From assembly GCF_003439925.1 (NCBI RefSeq), contig NZ_QQRR01000002.1, forward strand, positions 310,001 to 374,000: DNA of 64,000 nucleotides, read 5' to 3'. Shown here one piece after another: positions 1-8,757 of the stretch (the stretch's first letter is position 1; each line of letters opens with the position of its first letter). Under the pieces are notes generated by a model. The model saw only the letters and a list, made by a program, of their open reading frames with translations, had not been told where the DNA came from and ran no database searches. This DNA is from Haloprofundus halophilus (GTDB lineage: Archaea > Halobacteriota > Halobacteria > Halobacteriales > Haloferacaceae). A program made the position numbers and the translations under genes.

Positions 1-1
1 G

Positions 2-484
2 AGCCGCGACCTCGACTCGGTGAAATGCGTCCTGAACGTCGACGGCCCGGCGAACTCCCGGAACGTCCGCGTCGGCACCAACGGCTTCGACGAGATGGGC
101 GAGGCGTTCGAGGCGGTGGGCGAGGAACTCGACGTCCCCATCCAGTCGGGCGACACCATCTCGCCGCACGGCGACCAGTGGGCGTTCGTCCAGGAGGGCG
201 TCCCCGCGGTGATGGCCTCCTCGACCTCCGACCAGAGCGGCCGCGGCTGGGGACACACCCACGCCGACACGCTCGACAAACTCGACCCGCGCGACCTGCG
301 CGACGTGGCGACGATTCTCGCGAGCACTGCCTATCATCTCGCGAGCGACGAGGTGGAGACGCCGCACAAGACGCGCCGCGAGATTCGAGACAGCATCGAC
401 GCCGGCTACGTCACCGAACTGAAGATGGGCGGACGCTGGCCGTACGACGACGACGCTCGAAGCGGGGCGAACGAGAGCCGATGA
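2..484 (+). CDS. M28-family metallopeptidase, C-terminal part (5' end outside window)
   Basis: The reading frame is open from the first bases, so the gene starts upstream of the window and only about 160 C-terminal residues are seen. The segment contains the late part of an M28 zinc aminopeptidase fold: SGDTISPHGDQWAF and WGHTHADTLDKLD, in which the second stretch carries the family's last zinc-binding His. A Met codon at 20 lies inside the domain and is not a believable start. M28 enzymes cleave N-terminal residues from peptides. The stop overlaps the start of the next gene (ATGA), which points to co-transcription and coupled translation with a second peptidase. Confidence 0.85.
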   Translation, partial: SRDLDSVKCVLNVDGPANSRNVRVGTNGFDEMGEAFEAVGEELDVPIQSGDTISPHGDQWAFVQEGVPAVMASSTSDQSGRGWGHTHADTLDKLDPRDLRDVATILASTAYHLASDEVETPHKTRREIRDSIDAGYVTELKMGGRWPYDDDARSGANESR

Positions 485-1122
485 CGCTGGTTCTCACCGG
501 CTACGAACCGTTCGGCGACGACGACGAGAACCCGACGCAGACGCTCGCGGAGGAACTCGACGGCGGGACCGTCGCCGGTCACGAGATCGTCGGCCGCGTG
601 CTGCCGGTCGAGTACGCCGTCGCCGCCGACGAGATGGCGACGCTCGTCGCCGACTACGACCCCGACGTAATCGTCTCGACCGGACTCGCGGCCGGCCGTT
701 CCGCCGTCTCCGTCGAACGAATCGGCGTCAACGTCAACGACTGCGGCGGCGTCGCCGACAACGCGGATGCGGAACCGCGAAACGAATTCATCGACGCCGA
801 CGGCGCGGACGCGTACTTCTCGACGCTTCCGGTGGTGTCGGTCGTCGAGTCGCTGTTGGACGCCGGTATCCCCGCGCGCGTCTCGAACACGGCGGGAACG
901 CACCTCTGCAACAACGTGCTGTACAGTACGCGGGCGCTCTTGGAGCGCGAAGGGCTGGAGACGCCGATGGGGTTCGTCCACATGCCGTTGACGCCGGAGA
1001 TGGCCGCCGAGAAAGCGAGCGAGGACGAAGCGACGGCGGGCGGCGCGGTGGAGGCGAGCCTCCCGCTCGAACTGCAGAAACGGGCGGTCGAGTTGGCGTT
1101 CGAGACGGCGCTTGGCGGCTGA
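481..1122 (+). CDS. pcp: Pyroglutamyl-peptidase I (family C15)
   Basis: 213-residue cytosolic cysteine peptidase that removes N-terminal pyroglutamate from peptides. The three catalytic residues of family C15 are visible: Glu79 in SVERIGVNVND, Cys143 in GTHLCNNVLY and His167 in GFVHMPLTPE. Length is normal for the family (about 210). The start at 481 is chosen because it begins with the family's N-terminal TGYEPFG motif and overlaps the upstream peptidase stop by four bases; the same frame stays open upstream but only as antisense-free shadow of the M28 gene. Together the two genes look like a small peptide-salvage operon. Confidence 0.95.
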   Translation: MTLVLTGYEPFGDDDENPTQTLAEELDGGTVAGHEIVGRVLPVEYAVAADEMATLVADYDPDVIVSTGLAAGRSAVSVERIGVNVNDCGGVADNADAEPRNEFIDADGADAYFSTLPVVSVVESLLDAGIPARVSNTAGTHLCNNVLYSTRALLEREGLETPMGFVHMPLTPEMAAEKASEDEATAGGAVEASLPLELQKRAVELAFETALGG

Positions 1123-1260
1123 GTCGGCTGTCTCTGGTTGACTCTCCTTTGATCGTCCTCCACCGATCTTCGTACTGGATTGGATGTCACACTTAAACGA
1201 CGGTTCTCACGGGAATCGAACGAGTGCACCGGGCCCGAGGAAGGAACGCGGCCTGTTATC

Positions 1261-1266
1261 AAAAAA
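1261..1266 (-). terminator. Oligo-T tract downstream of the broken PIN gene
   Basis: Six consecutive T residues on the minus strand lie 31 bases after the final stop of the PIN-domain gene. Archaeal transcription commonly stops at T-rich tracts. No stem is needed and none is seen. Confidence 0.35.
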
Positions 1267-1296
1267 CCACGATAGCAGGTTCTTGCTCGGGTCGAA

Positions 1297-1689
1297 CTAG
1301 TCAATCAACTCTTTTGGTGCGACACCACCGTGGTCGAGAATCTCTCCATCGAAAGTAGTCAACGTCGCGTTCACGTCGTCCGCCAATGCGAGAAGGACGC
1401 AATCCATCGTATAGAGGAGGTTGTCCCGCTGTAATTCATACGCCGTGATTTAGTCACTGATTTCGGGTGCGTATATGTCCACAGTACTGTAAATATCAGA
1501 TAATACCGCTTCGACTCGGTCTTGCTCAACGCGCTTCTTCTTGGTCATCACTGACCGAATCTCCATGAGATTTAGAATAGATGTACAGAACTCGTAGTCT
1601 TTATTGAGTAACTGCGTCGCAACCTCGCCGCGGCCCGGTTCGTCGGTCAGACTGGCAATGAAGACGTTCGTATCGATGAAGACCTTCAT
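1297..1689 (-). pseudogene. PIN-domain (VapC-like) toxin interrupted by an in-frame stop
   Basis: Starts MKVFIDTNVF at 1689. After 79 residues there is a TAA (1450-1452), but the same frame then continues without any shift for 50 more codons to a TAG at 1297-1299, and the continuation is clearly the rest of the PIN domain (ELQRDNLLYTMDCVLLALADD, then TTFDGEILDHGG). The four acidic PIN residues are Asp6 and Glu43 before the stop and Asp96 and Asp114 after it, so the translated 79-residue product lacks half of the metal site. VapC proteins are RNases inhibited by a small partner. One point mutation explains the break, so the event is recent, or a sequencing error. The probable antitoxin lies two bases upstream. 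Confidence 0.85.
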
Positions 1690-1691
1690 TC

Positions 1692-1838
1692 CTACTTTCG
1701 TTCGTTACGGACTGCTTCGACGGAATCGAGGTCTACATCTGCAAATCGGCCCGAAAGAAGATCGCCCAGTCGCGGTCGAGGTTCGTTGTCGTCGGACGAT
1801 TCGTCAGCCCGATTCGGCGGCGTTGCGTAGCTACCCAT
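1692..1838 (-). CDS. Probable antitoxin partner of the broken PIN toxin
   Basis: 48-residue acidic and then basic-ended peptide (MGSYATPPNRADESS to EAVRNERK). It ends two bases before the PIN-toxin start, the usual antitoxin-toxin spacing. No fold is recognised by eye; the call rests on position, size and the charged C-terminal half that would fit into a PIN groove. The ATG at 1836-1838 is preceded about 25-30 bases upstream by a TTTA-containing element, so a leaderless transcript is plausible. The frame remains open upstream, and a longer N-terminus cannot be excluded. Confidence 0.5.
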   Translation of the reverse strand: MGSYATPPNRADESSDDNEPRPRLGDLLSGRFADVDLDSVEAVRNERK

Positions 1839-2024
1839 TACCAGTAATTGCAGGCGTGCCTGTAAATCGCTTTCTCTGTTCGAGAGTTCCGCTCTGTCGA
1901 ACCGATTTGCTTCGTCCCGTCGAATCGGCGTTGCTCGACTCCTCGCTCTCGGACGGTTCCGCAGAGTCGTTCGCAACTCCGGAATCAAGCCTACAGTTTT
2001 GTGTAACGGAGTCAATACTATCCT

Positions 2025-2501
2025 ATGGGTCCGATCCGAAGTAGCCTCGGAGCGGGAGTCGTAGCGACAGTCGTACTTCTCGTGTTTCTCTTCGCTGCGG
2101 ACGTGTTGCTCCCCGGAACAGAACCCTTCGTGTTCGCCACCTTCACGAGTCTCTGTGCCGTCGGCGGACCTCCCTACTGCGGACTCGGGACGCTCACCGC
2201 GACGCTGCTGACGTACCTCTGGTTCGGACTCATCTTCGCGGTGGCCTGGCCGCTCCTCTTCGGCGGGTTCACGTGGGGACTCCCGGGCGAGTCGGGGGTC
2301 GCCCACGGCGCGGTGTTCGGACTCATCCTCTGGTCCGGATACGTCGTCGGCGCTCTGTTGGGCGTCTTCGTCGGAACCGAAACGGTCGCCGAGGACCTCC
2401 CGCTGCTGGCCGTGACGCTGGTGTCGTACCTGATATACGGACTCGTTCTCGGCGGCGGGTACGACTACCTCGCGGACCACCGCACGTTCCTCAGCGACTG
2501 A
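2025..2501 (+). CDS. Four- to five-helix membrane protein (DUF6789-like)
   Basis: 158 residues, almost entirely hydrophobic. Segments near residues 10-28, 60-85, 90-115 and 125-148 look membrane-spanning, with Gly-rich helices typical of haloarchaeal DUF6789-like proteins. No catalytic motif is seen. It is followed after 47 bases by a ZIP transporter on the same strand, so the two may be co-expressed, but a TATA-like element between them could give the second gene its own promoter. Function unknown. Confidence 0.7.
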   Translation: MGPIRSSLGAGVVATVVLLVFLFAADVLLPGTEPFVFATFTSLCAVGGPPYCGLGTLTATLLTYLWFGLIFAVAWPLLFGGFTWGLPGESGVAHGAVFGLILWSGYVVGALLGVFVGTETVAEDLPLLAVTLVSYLIYGLVLGGGYDYLADHRTFLSD

Positions 2502-2548
2502 CGGGCCGCCTAGATGATTTATACGCTCGCCGACACGATACTGGATAG

Positions 2549-3307
2549 ATGAGCCCGCTCGGGTGGATCGTCGTCACGACCGTCGGCGTCAGTCTCACCG
2601 CGTGGGTCGGCGTTCTCACGTTGTTTCTGCGCGACGAGTTGACCGACAGGATACTGTTGGGCCTCGTCGCCTTCGCTGCGGGGAGTCTCATCGGGGGTGC
2701 GTTCCTCCATCTCCTCCCCCGGGCGGTCGCCGAAACGGAATCCGCGGACACGCTGCCGCTGTTTCTGACGGTCATCGGCGGGTTCTGTCTGTTCTACGTG
2801 CTCGAACAGTTCCTTCGGTGGCACCACCACCACGCTACGACCCACGAACACGAACCCGTCTCCTACCTCGTCTTAGTCTCCGATACGCTCCACAACTTCA
2901 TCGACGGACTCGTCATCGCCGGGGCGTTCCTCGTGAGCGTGCCGCTCGGCCTGGTCACGACGTTGGCGATCGCGTTCCACGAAGTCCCGCAGGAGATTGG
3001 AGATTTCGGCGTTCTCGTCTACGGCGGGTTCGACCGACGCCGGGCGCTCGTCCTCAACTATCTCACGCAGTCGACCGTCATCCTCGGCGGTGTCGTCGGC
3101 TTCTACCTCGACAACGTCTTCGCCGACCTCTCGACGTTCCTGCTTCCGTTCGCGGCGGGTAACTTCATCTACATCGCCAGTTCGGACTTGATTCCGGAGA
3201 TAAAGCGGGAAGACGACACGCTCCGCTCCGGGCGCTACTTTCTCGTCTTCCTCGTCGGCATCGTTCTCATGCTCGGAATCAGACTGTTTGGTGGAGTAAC
3301 CGGGTGA
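2549..3307 (+). CDS. ZIP-family divalent metal transporter
   Basis: 252-residue integral membrane protein of the ZIP family, which moves zinc, iron or related divalent ions into the cytosol. Family hallmarks are visible: the His-rich cytosolic loop HHHHATTHEHE between the third and fourth helices, HNFIDG in helix IV and HEVPQEIGD in helix V, which together form the binuclear metal site. Eight hydrophobic segments fit the family topology. Start at 2549 gives a normal N-terminal helix. The metal preference cannot be read from the sequence. Confidence 0.9.
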   Translation: MSPLGWIVVTTVGVSLTAWVGVLTLFLRDELTDRILLGLVAFAAGSLIGGAFLHLLPRAVAETESADTLPLFLTVIGGFCLFYVLEQFLRWHHHHATTHEHEPVSYLVLVSDTLHNFIDGLVIAGAFLVSVPLGLVTTLAIAFHEVPQEIGDFGVLVYGGFDRRRALVLNYLTQSTVILGGVVGFYLDNVFADLSTFLLPFAAGNFIYIASSDLIPEIKREDDTLRSGRYFLVFLVGIVLMLGIRLFGGVTG

Positions 3308-3347
3308 GGAGAATCCGTCGAATGGGAGTACAGAGAGTGTATCTGTG

Positions 3348-3358
3348 GGCTTCGAACC
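3348..3358 (-). other. tRNA B-box-like sequence, possible tRNA remnant
   Basis: On the minus strand the 11 bases match the tRNA T-arm consensus GGTTCGANNCC exactly, and a TAGC-type A-box-like string lies some 60 bases upstream in the same direction (near 3405-3415). However the acceptor, D and anticodon stems do not pair into a cloverleaf, so this is not a working tRNA gene. It may be a decayed tRNA or chance. Confidence 0.25.
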
Positions 3359-3452
3359 CGGAACTTGCGGTCTCGATCCAGTCGCGACGAGTTCGCGACC
3401 GACCGGCTAACGAGGGAGCGAAGTGAACGCCGCAGGCGTGGCTTCTGCCCGG

Positions 3453-3458
3453 TTTTTT
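3453..3458 (+). terminator. Oligo-T tract after the ZIP gene
   Basis: Six T residues on the plus strand about 145 bases after the ZIP transporter stop and just before the convergent end of the importer operon. Plausible archaeal terminator for plus-strand transcription; no other support. Confidence 0.3.
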
Positions 3459-3486
3459 GCGGTTCAAGAAACGTCGCGGGAGGTAG

Positions 3487-4536
3487 TCAGTCCTCCGACT
3501 CGTACGGCTCGCCGACAGATGCGGGAACCCGCGTCTTCCCCCACCCGCTGAGAACGACGATAACGACGACGTACGGGAGCAGCTCCAGCAACTTGGCGGA
3601 GAGATCGATGTTCAGCGTTTGGAGCTGTCCCTGCAGCATATCGACCCCTCCGAAGAGAAGTGCCGCTACGGCCGCACCGAGCGGATTGTAGTTCCCGAAC
3701 AGATAGGCGACGATGCCGAGCCATCCGCGACCGTCGACCATGGTCTGGCCGGTGCCGACGAACGACGAACTGTGGGCGAGTAACACGGCACCGCCGAGGC
3801 CCGCCATCGCCCCCGAGAATATCACCGCCGCGTAGCGAACGCGGTTGACGTCGACACCGGCCGTATCGAGCGCCTCCGGATTCTCGCCCGCCGCCTGAAT
3901 CCAGTAGCCGTAGTTCGTTCGGTAGAGGAACACCCACGAACCGACCACGACGAGAGCGGTGAGCCACACGAGCGGCGACTGGTCGAAGACGATTCGCCCG
4001 AGATACGGTATCTCGTTGAGGCCCGGCACGGTCAGTCGCCCGACGGAAGGGATTCGGGGGCTGTTTCTGGACCCCCAGATGACGGACGCCGCAAACGGAG
4101 CGAGACCGAGACCGATGAACCAGACGCCGAGACCGGCGACGATTTGGTCGGCCTTGTACCGAATCAACAGAACGGCGAACAGCGACGCCAGTACCGTCGT
4201 GAGCGCCGTCGCGAACGCGATTCCGGCCCACGCGTGGACGGGCCCGCTACCGCCCGCGAAGTACGTCCCGACCGCCGCGAAGAACGCGCCGAATATCATG
4301 AACCCCTCGAGTCCGATGTTGAACACGCCGCTCTTCTCGGCGTACAGGCCGCCAATCGCCGCGAGCGTGATGGGTGCCGCCAACTCCATCGACCGGGCGA
4401 CGTATCCGGGCGTGAAGATGCTTTCGAGCGGGACGTCGAACGCGACGGTCGCCACCACCCCGACGGCGAGCGCCGCGACGACGGCGAGGCTGACCAGCCT
4501 GACTCGTTTACGACCGGCGTACTCGACGACGCTCAT
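3487..4536 (-). CDS. BMP-type ABC importer, permease 2
   Basis: 349-residue permease of the branched-chain/nucleoside type (BPD_transp_2). About nine hydrophobic helices; the conserved EKSGVFNIGLEGFM block near residue 67 and GENPEALDTAGVD near residue 240 are characteristic of permeases that work with BMP-family binding proteins, which import nucleosides and related compounds. The start overlaps the end of the upstream permease gene by four bases (ATGA). It is the last gene of the minus-strand operon. Confidence 0.92.
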   Translation of the reverse strand: MSVVEYAGRKRVRLVSLAVVAALAVGVVATVAFDVPLESIFTPGYVARSMELAAPITLAAIGGLYAEKSGVFNIGLEGFMIFGAFFAAVGTYFAGGSGPVHAWAGIAFATALTTVLASLFAVLLIRYKADQIVAGLGVWFIGLGLAPFAASVIWGSRNSPRIPSVGRLTVPGLNEIPYLGRIVFDQSPLVWLTALVVVGSWVFLYRTNYGYWIQAAGENPEALDTAGVDVNRVRYAAVIFSGAMAGLGGAVLLAHSSSFVGTGQTMVDGRGWLGIVAYLFGNYNPLGAAVAALLFGGVDMLQGQLQTLNIDLSAKLLELLPYVVVIVVLSGWGKTRVPASVGEPYESED

Positions 4537-5666
4537 TCGTCTTCACCTCCGAACTCGGCCCGGTGTGCGGCCATGCGGAACAGCTCCGGAACGGCCACGA
4601 AGAGGATGACGATTCCGACGATACCGTCGATGAGTTGGACGGGGACGTCGCTGTAGATCTGAATGTACGACGTCGCCGAATTGAGGCCGCCGAACAGCAG
4701 CGCCGCCGGGACGACGCCGAGCGGGTTGTTCGCCGCGAGCAGACTCACCGCGATCGCGTCGTAGCCGTACGTGTGGATGCTCGCCGGTTCGAGGAACCGC
4801 CCCTGGTACATGATGACGAAGAGCGCGCTCGCGAGTCCGGCGACCGCACCGGAGAACGTCATCGTCGCGACGACGTTTCGCTTCGCGTCCACGCCGGAGT
4901 ACACCGCGGCCGACGCCTGGTAGCCGCTCGTCATCATGTCGTAGCCGAAGCGAGTTCGCGCCATGACGATGGCGACGACCGCGACGAGCGCGAGCGTGAG
5001 GACGAGTCCGACGACCGAGAACCCCGACTCGCCGAAGACGACCGGCGGGAGTCCGACGCTGGCCGGGAGCGGTTCGGTCTGGACGTTCGTCGACCCCGCC
5101 TCCCGGAACGGGTTCGTGATCAGCCAACTGACGACGCCGATCGCGATGAAGTTCAGCATTATCGTCGTGATTATCTCGTTCGCGTCGGCGTACGCCTTCA
5201 ACACGCCGGGGAGCGCGCCGTACAAGCCGCCGCTGACGGCGGCGGCGACGGTTCCGATGAGCATCAGACCGACCCCGCCGAGCCCCCCGCTGGGCAGGTA
5301 CGGGGCCGCCCAGAGAATGGACATGGCGCAGGCGAGTCCACCGACAACGAACTGACCTTGGACGCCGATGTTGAACACGCCCGCTCTGAACGCGATGGCG
5401 ACGGCGACGCCGGTTACGATGAAGAACGTCGATATCCGTAGCGTTCGCGCCAGCATTCGCTCGCTCCCGATCGCGCCGACGATCAAGTTGTTCAGGAAGA
5501 CTATCGGATTGTACCCCGCGGCGGCGACCATGAGGAGGCCGAGGAGAATCGCGGTGAGTATCGACACGAGCGCGATGCCGAGGCGTTCCAGCACCGTGGC
5601 GTCGAACAGTCGGTCGCCGACGCGGTCCAGAAGCGACCGAGCGCCGGGTTCGTCGGTCGAACTCAC
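4533..5666 (-). CDS. BMP-type ABC importer, permease 1
   Basis: 377-residue permease, partner of the downstream one. It has the matching FRAGVFNIGVQGQFVVGG block near residue 94 and YGYDAIAVSLLAANNPLGV near residue 300, the usual pair-specific signatures in nucleoside-type importers. N-terminal 25 residues are cytosolic and charged, then about nine to ten helices. It overlaps both neighbours by four bases, so ATPase, permease 1 and permease 2 should be translated as one coupled unit. Confidence 0.92.
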   Translation of the reverse strand: MSSTDEPGARSLLDRVGDRLFDATVLERLGIALVSILTAILLGLLMVAAAGYNPIVFLNNLIVGAIGSERMLARTLRISTFFIVTGVAVAIAFRAGVFNIGVQGQFVVGGLACAMSILWAAPYLPSGGLGGVGLMLIGTVAAAVSGGLYGALPGVLKAYADANEIITTIMLNFIAIGVVSWLITNPFREAGSTNVQTEPLPASVGLPPVVFGESGFSVVGLVLTLALVAVVAIVMARTRFGYDMMTSGYQASAAVYSGVDAKRNVVATMTFSGAVAGLASALFVIMYQGRFLEPASIHTYGYDAIAVSLLAANNPLGVVPAALLFGGLNSATSYIQIYSDVPVQLIDGIVGIVILFVAVPELFRMAAHRAEFGGEDE

Positions 5667-7288
5667 GTCTCGACCCCGCTACTCGATTCGTCCCCGGACG
5701 TCCCGCTCGGAGACACCTCGCCCTCTGGCACTCCGTCCTCGGACGCGTCGCCCTCGTCGTCGAGGCGCTGTCCGGCCATCAGGAGGCCGAGTTCCGCTTC
5801 GGTCACGTCGCCCGGGTCCACCGTGTCGATGAACTCGCCTTCGTACATGACCGCGATTCGGTCCGAGAGCGCCTGAATCTCCTCCAACTTCGAGGAGACG
5901 ACGACAATCGCGAGTCCCTCGTCGCGGAGTTCGGTCAGCCGTTCGTGAATGAACTCTATCGCCCCGATATCCACGCCGCGAGTCGGGTGGGAGGCGACCA
6001 ACACGTCCGGCTCGTGGCCGAGTTCCCGACCGACGATGAACTTCTGTTGGTTTCCGCCCGACAGGGACTCCGCTTCGCTGTCGGGGTTCGGCGGTTGCAC
6101 GTCGAACTCCTCGATGATCTCCTCGGTGTGTTCGCGGACGGCCCCCCAATCGAGGAAGCCGCCGTTCGCGAACGGCGCTATCGTCTGATTTCCGAGCAGT
6201 CCGTTTTCGACCAGGTCGTACTCCATCACCAACCCCTCGACGTGGCGGTCTTCGGGAACGTAGGCGATACCCGCCTCGATTCGGTCGCGCCTCGACGCCG
6301 CCGAGATGTCGTCGCCGTCGAATCGGACGACGCCCGAACTGAGGGTTCGGAGACCGGTGAGGGCTTCGACCAACTCGGTCTGCCCGTTCCCCTGAACCCC
6401 CGCGATGCCGAGAATTTCGCCCTCTCTCACCGAGAGACTCACATCCGAGACTTTCTCCAGGCCGCGATCTCCGGCGACCCGGAGGTTCTCGGCTTCGAGA
6501 ATTGGTTCACCGACCGTCGTCTCGCGGGCGTCGCTTTCGAACAGGACGTTCCGACCGACCATCATGCGGGCGAGTTCCGCCTCGGACGTCTCGGACGCGG
6601 ACACCGTCCCGACCGCGTTGCCGTCGCGGAGAACGGTGATATCGTCGGCGACCGCCAACGCCTCGTCGAGTTTGTGCGAGATGAAGATGAGAGAGCGGCC
6701 GTCCGCTCTGAGGTCCTCCATGAGGTCGATCAGTCCGTCCACTTCCTGCGGCGTGAGGACGGCCGTCGGTTCGTCGAGAACGAGAATTTCGGCCCCGCGG
6801 TAGAGGCTCTTGACGATTTCGACGCGCTGTCTCGTCCCGAGGTCGAGTTCCCTGACCGGGGTGTCGAGATGTTCGACGACGTCGAACCCGTAGCGGGTGC
6901 TGATGGCTTCGATCTCTTCTCGCGCGCGCTCTTCGTCGACGAACCCGTTTTTCACCGGCTCGTGGCCGAGAACGACGTTCTGCAGGACGGTCATCGGCAT
7001 CACGAGCTGGAAGTGCTGGTGAATCATACCGACTCCCGCGTTCATCGCGTCCCGGGGGGTGTCGAACGACCGTTCCTCGCCATCGACGTGTATCGTCCCC
7101 TCGTTCTGATCGTAGAGACCGTAGAGAATGCTCATCAGCGTGGTCTTTCCGGACCCGTTCTCGCCGATGAGCGCGTGAATCGACCCCGCCTCGAGGGTGA
7201 AATCGACGCTGTCGTTCGCGACGACGTCGCCGAACCGTTTGGTGATTCCCGCTAATCTCACGGCCGGGGGTGTGCTATTCGTAGTCAT
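5663..7288 (-). CDS. BMP-type ABC importer, double-domain ATPase
   Basis: 541-residue protein with two fused ABC domains, as in sugar/nucleoside importers. Domain 1: P-loop GENGSGKTT (42-50), signature replaced by LDLGTRQRVEI (148-158), Walker B ILVLDEP (168-174). Domain 2: degenerate P-loop GVQGNGQTE (297-305), good signature LSGGNQQ (409-415) and a Walker B ending SHPTRGVD, where the catalytic acid is absent as is usual for the second domain of this family. So one composite ATP site is probably active. The C-terminal 40 residues are acidic and disordered. The start overlaps nothing upstream; the binding-protein gene ends 74 bases away. Confidence 0.93.
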   Translation of the reverse strand: MTTNSTPPAVRLAGITKRFGDVVANDSVDFTLEAGSIHALIGENGSGKTTLMSILYGLYDQNEGTIHVDGEERSFDTPRDAMNAGVGMIHQHFQLVMPMTVLQNVVLGHEPVKNGFVDEERAREEIEAISTRYGFDVVEHLDTPVRELDLGTRQRVEIVKSLYRGAEILVLDEPTAVLTPQEVDGLIDLMEDLRADGRSLIFISHKLDEALAVADDITVLRDGNAVGTVSASETSEAELARMMVGRNVLFESDARETTVGEPILEAENLRVAGDRGLEKVSDVSLSVREGEILGIAGVQGNGQTELVEALTGLRTLSSGVVRFDGDDISAASRRDRIEAGIAYVPEDRHVEGLVMEYDLVENGLLGNQTIAPFANGGFLDWGAVREHTEEIIEEFDVQPPNPDSEAESLSGGNQQKFIVGRELGHEPDVLVASHPTRGVDIGAIEFIHERLTELRDEGLAIVVVSSKLEEIQALSDRIAVMYEGEFIDTVDPGDVTEAELGLLMAGQRLDDEGDASEDGVPEGEVSPSGTSGDESSSGVET

Positions 7289-7362
7289 AGTGCGCTCGTG
7301 TTAGTCATGATACGCTCTTTTGGAGGGGAATAAAATATCGGCCGAAAAGCTTCGCTCTCGGC

Positions 7363-8496
7363 TCAACACCCGGTCGGACCGCACTCGAAGTCGATCTCGC
7401 CGTTGACGATGGCGTCCTTCGCGTCCTGGATGTTCTGGTCGAGCGAGTCGGGCATGTTGCCGTCGAACGCCTGGCCGGTCACCCAGTCGATCTGTCCGCC
7501 CTCCGTGGAGAGGTTCTGTTCTCCCTGGACGCTGTCCCATTCGTCGTTGACGACGGCCCCCGCGACCTCGTACGTCGCCTCGTTGAGCGCTTTGATGGCG
7601 GAACCGAGGATGACGTCCTGATAGCTGTCGAACGCGACCGACTGGTCGCTGTCGACGCCGATCGCGAACCGATTGTTGTCGTCCGCGGCCTGGAACGCCC
7701 CTTCGCCCGCGGCCGACGCCGCGTGCCAGACGATGTCGGCCCCGCTGTCGAACTGCGAGACGGCCTGGTCGTTCACGCCCGACGGGTCGCTGAAACTGCC
7801 GCCGTAGCCGGTGAGTACCTCGATGCTGTCGTCCACCCACTCGACGCCCTGTCTGTACGACACCTCGAACGCCTCGATGAGGGGAATCTCCTCACCGCCG
7901 ACGAAGCCGACGGTGCTCTCGTCGGGGTTCGTCGAACTCCCCTCGTGTTCGATCTCTTCCTGCGTCAGCGTCCCGGCGCCGACACCGGCGAGAAACGACA
8001 TCTCGTGGTTCATCTCGATCCACCCCGAGACGTTGGGTTCCTCGACGACGTTGTTGATGAGCATCCAGTTGACGTCGGGGTACTCGGGAGCGTTCTCCTG
8101 CAGCGGGTCCGTGTGCTGGTCGGCGACCAGCACGATGAGGTCGGGGCCGGCTTCGGCGGCGTCGGCCTGCCGCTCGGCGTACGCGCCTTGGTTCGTCTCC
8201 TCGACCTGATTGACGTCGATGTCCCACTCCTCGGCCGCGTCTTCGAGTCCCGAAAGCGCGTTGTCGTTGAACGCCTGGTCGTCGAAGCCCGCCGGACTCG
8301 AAATAATCGTCATCTGGTACTCGGCGCCGCCGCCTCCGCCGCCTCCGCCGCCTCCGCTCATACAACCGGCCAGCGACAGTCCGCCGACCGCCGCTGCTCC
8401 TGCCGCTCCCGACCGGAGAAACGACCGGCGGTCGACCGATGATATCTCGCTGTCCGAGTCTTTGCGGCTACACCCATCTTTCCTGTGAGGCATCAT
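7363..8496 (-). CDS. BMP-family substrate-binding lipoprotein
   Basis: 377 residues. A twin-arginine signal (DRRSFLRSG, residues 22-30) is followed by a lipobox LAGC with Cys45, so the protein is exported folded and lipid-anchored on the cell surface. A run of ten Gly (48-57) tethers the binding domain. The rest is a BMP (basic membrane protein/PnrA-like) fold, with GFDDQAFNDNALSGL near residue 70 and GVDSDQSV near residue 280; relatives bind nucleosides. Start at 8496 (a second ATG follows directly). It is first of the importer genes and lies behind the oxidoreductase gene with its own TATA box. Confidence 0.92.
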   Translation of the reverse strand: MMPHRKDGCSRKDSDSEISSVDRRSFLRSGAAGAAAVGGLSLAGCMSGGGGGGGGGGAEYQMTIISSPAGFDDQAFNDNALSGLEDAAEEWDIDVNQVEETNQGAYAERQADAAEAGPDLIVLVADQHTDPLQENAPEYPDVNWMLINNVVEEPNVSGWIEMNHEMSFLAGVGAGTLTQEEIEHEGSSTNPDESTVGFVGGEEIPLIEAFEVSYRQGVEWVDDSIEVLTGYGGSFSDPSGVNDQAVSQFDSGADIVWHAASAAGEGAFQAADDNNRFAIGVDSDQSVAFDSYQDVILGSAIKALNEATYEVAGAVVNDEWDSVQGEQNLSTEGGQIDWVTGQAFDGNMPDSLDQNIQDAKDAIVNGEIDFECGPTGC

Positions 8497-8518
8497 ACAA
8501 CTACCAACCGTAATTCGA

Positions 8519-8526
8519 GTATATGA
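8519..8526 (-). promoter_or_regulatory. TATA box of the BMP importer operon
   Basis: On the minus strand the sequence reads TCATATAC, centred about 26 bases upstream of the lipoprotein start. This spacing predicts a leaderless or near-leaderless mRNA, common in haloarchaea. Confidence 0.6.
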
Positions 8527-8757
8527 TTCTATGCACTACCAACAATGTTGCCGCATAGTTGACATCTATTCACCGAAACTGCCACCGAGAAGTAGGTCTG
8601 CCCTCTCCCGAATGCTCGACATAATCCACGGATTCCAACAAATTAGTTAAGACATTTTCGAATAGCAAACAACCTCGGGCCGCTCCGGCCATTATCAACG
8701 CGTTCGTCGTCTCATCGGTGAGAGTAGTGACACCCCCGATTGTCGGTCGCGCGACCG

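Noticed and set aside
25-480. Long plus-strand open frame in the M28 gene region, in the same frame as pcp
   Set aside because: Arg/Pro-rich translation unlike haloarchaeal proteins; it is the third-frame shadow of the M28 gene. pcp itself starts at 481.
5945-7255. Plus-strand 436-residue open frame opposite the importer ATPase
   Set aside because: Antisense of a clear two-domain ABC ATPase; lacks domain motifs of its own.
8724-8731. AGTAGTG half-site downstream of the BMP importer promoter
   Set aside because: Only one arm of the palindrome is present, with no partner arm.
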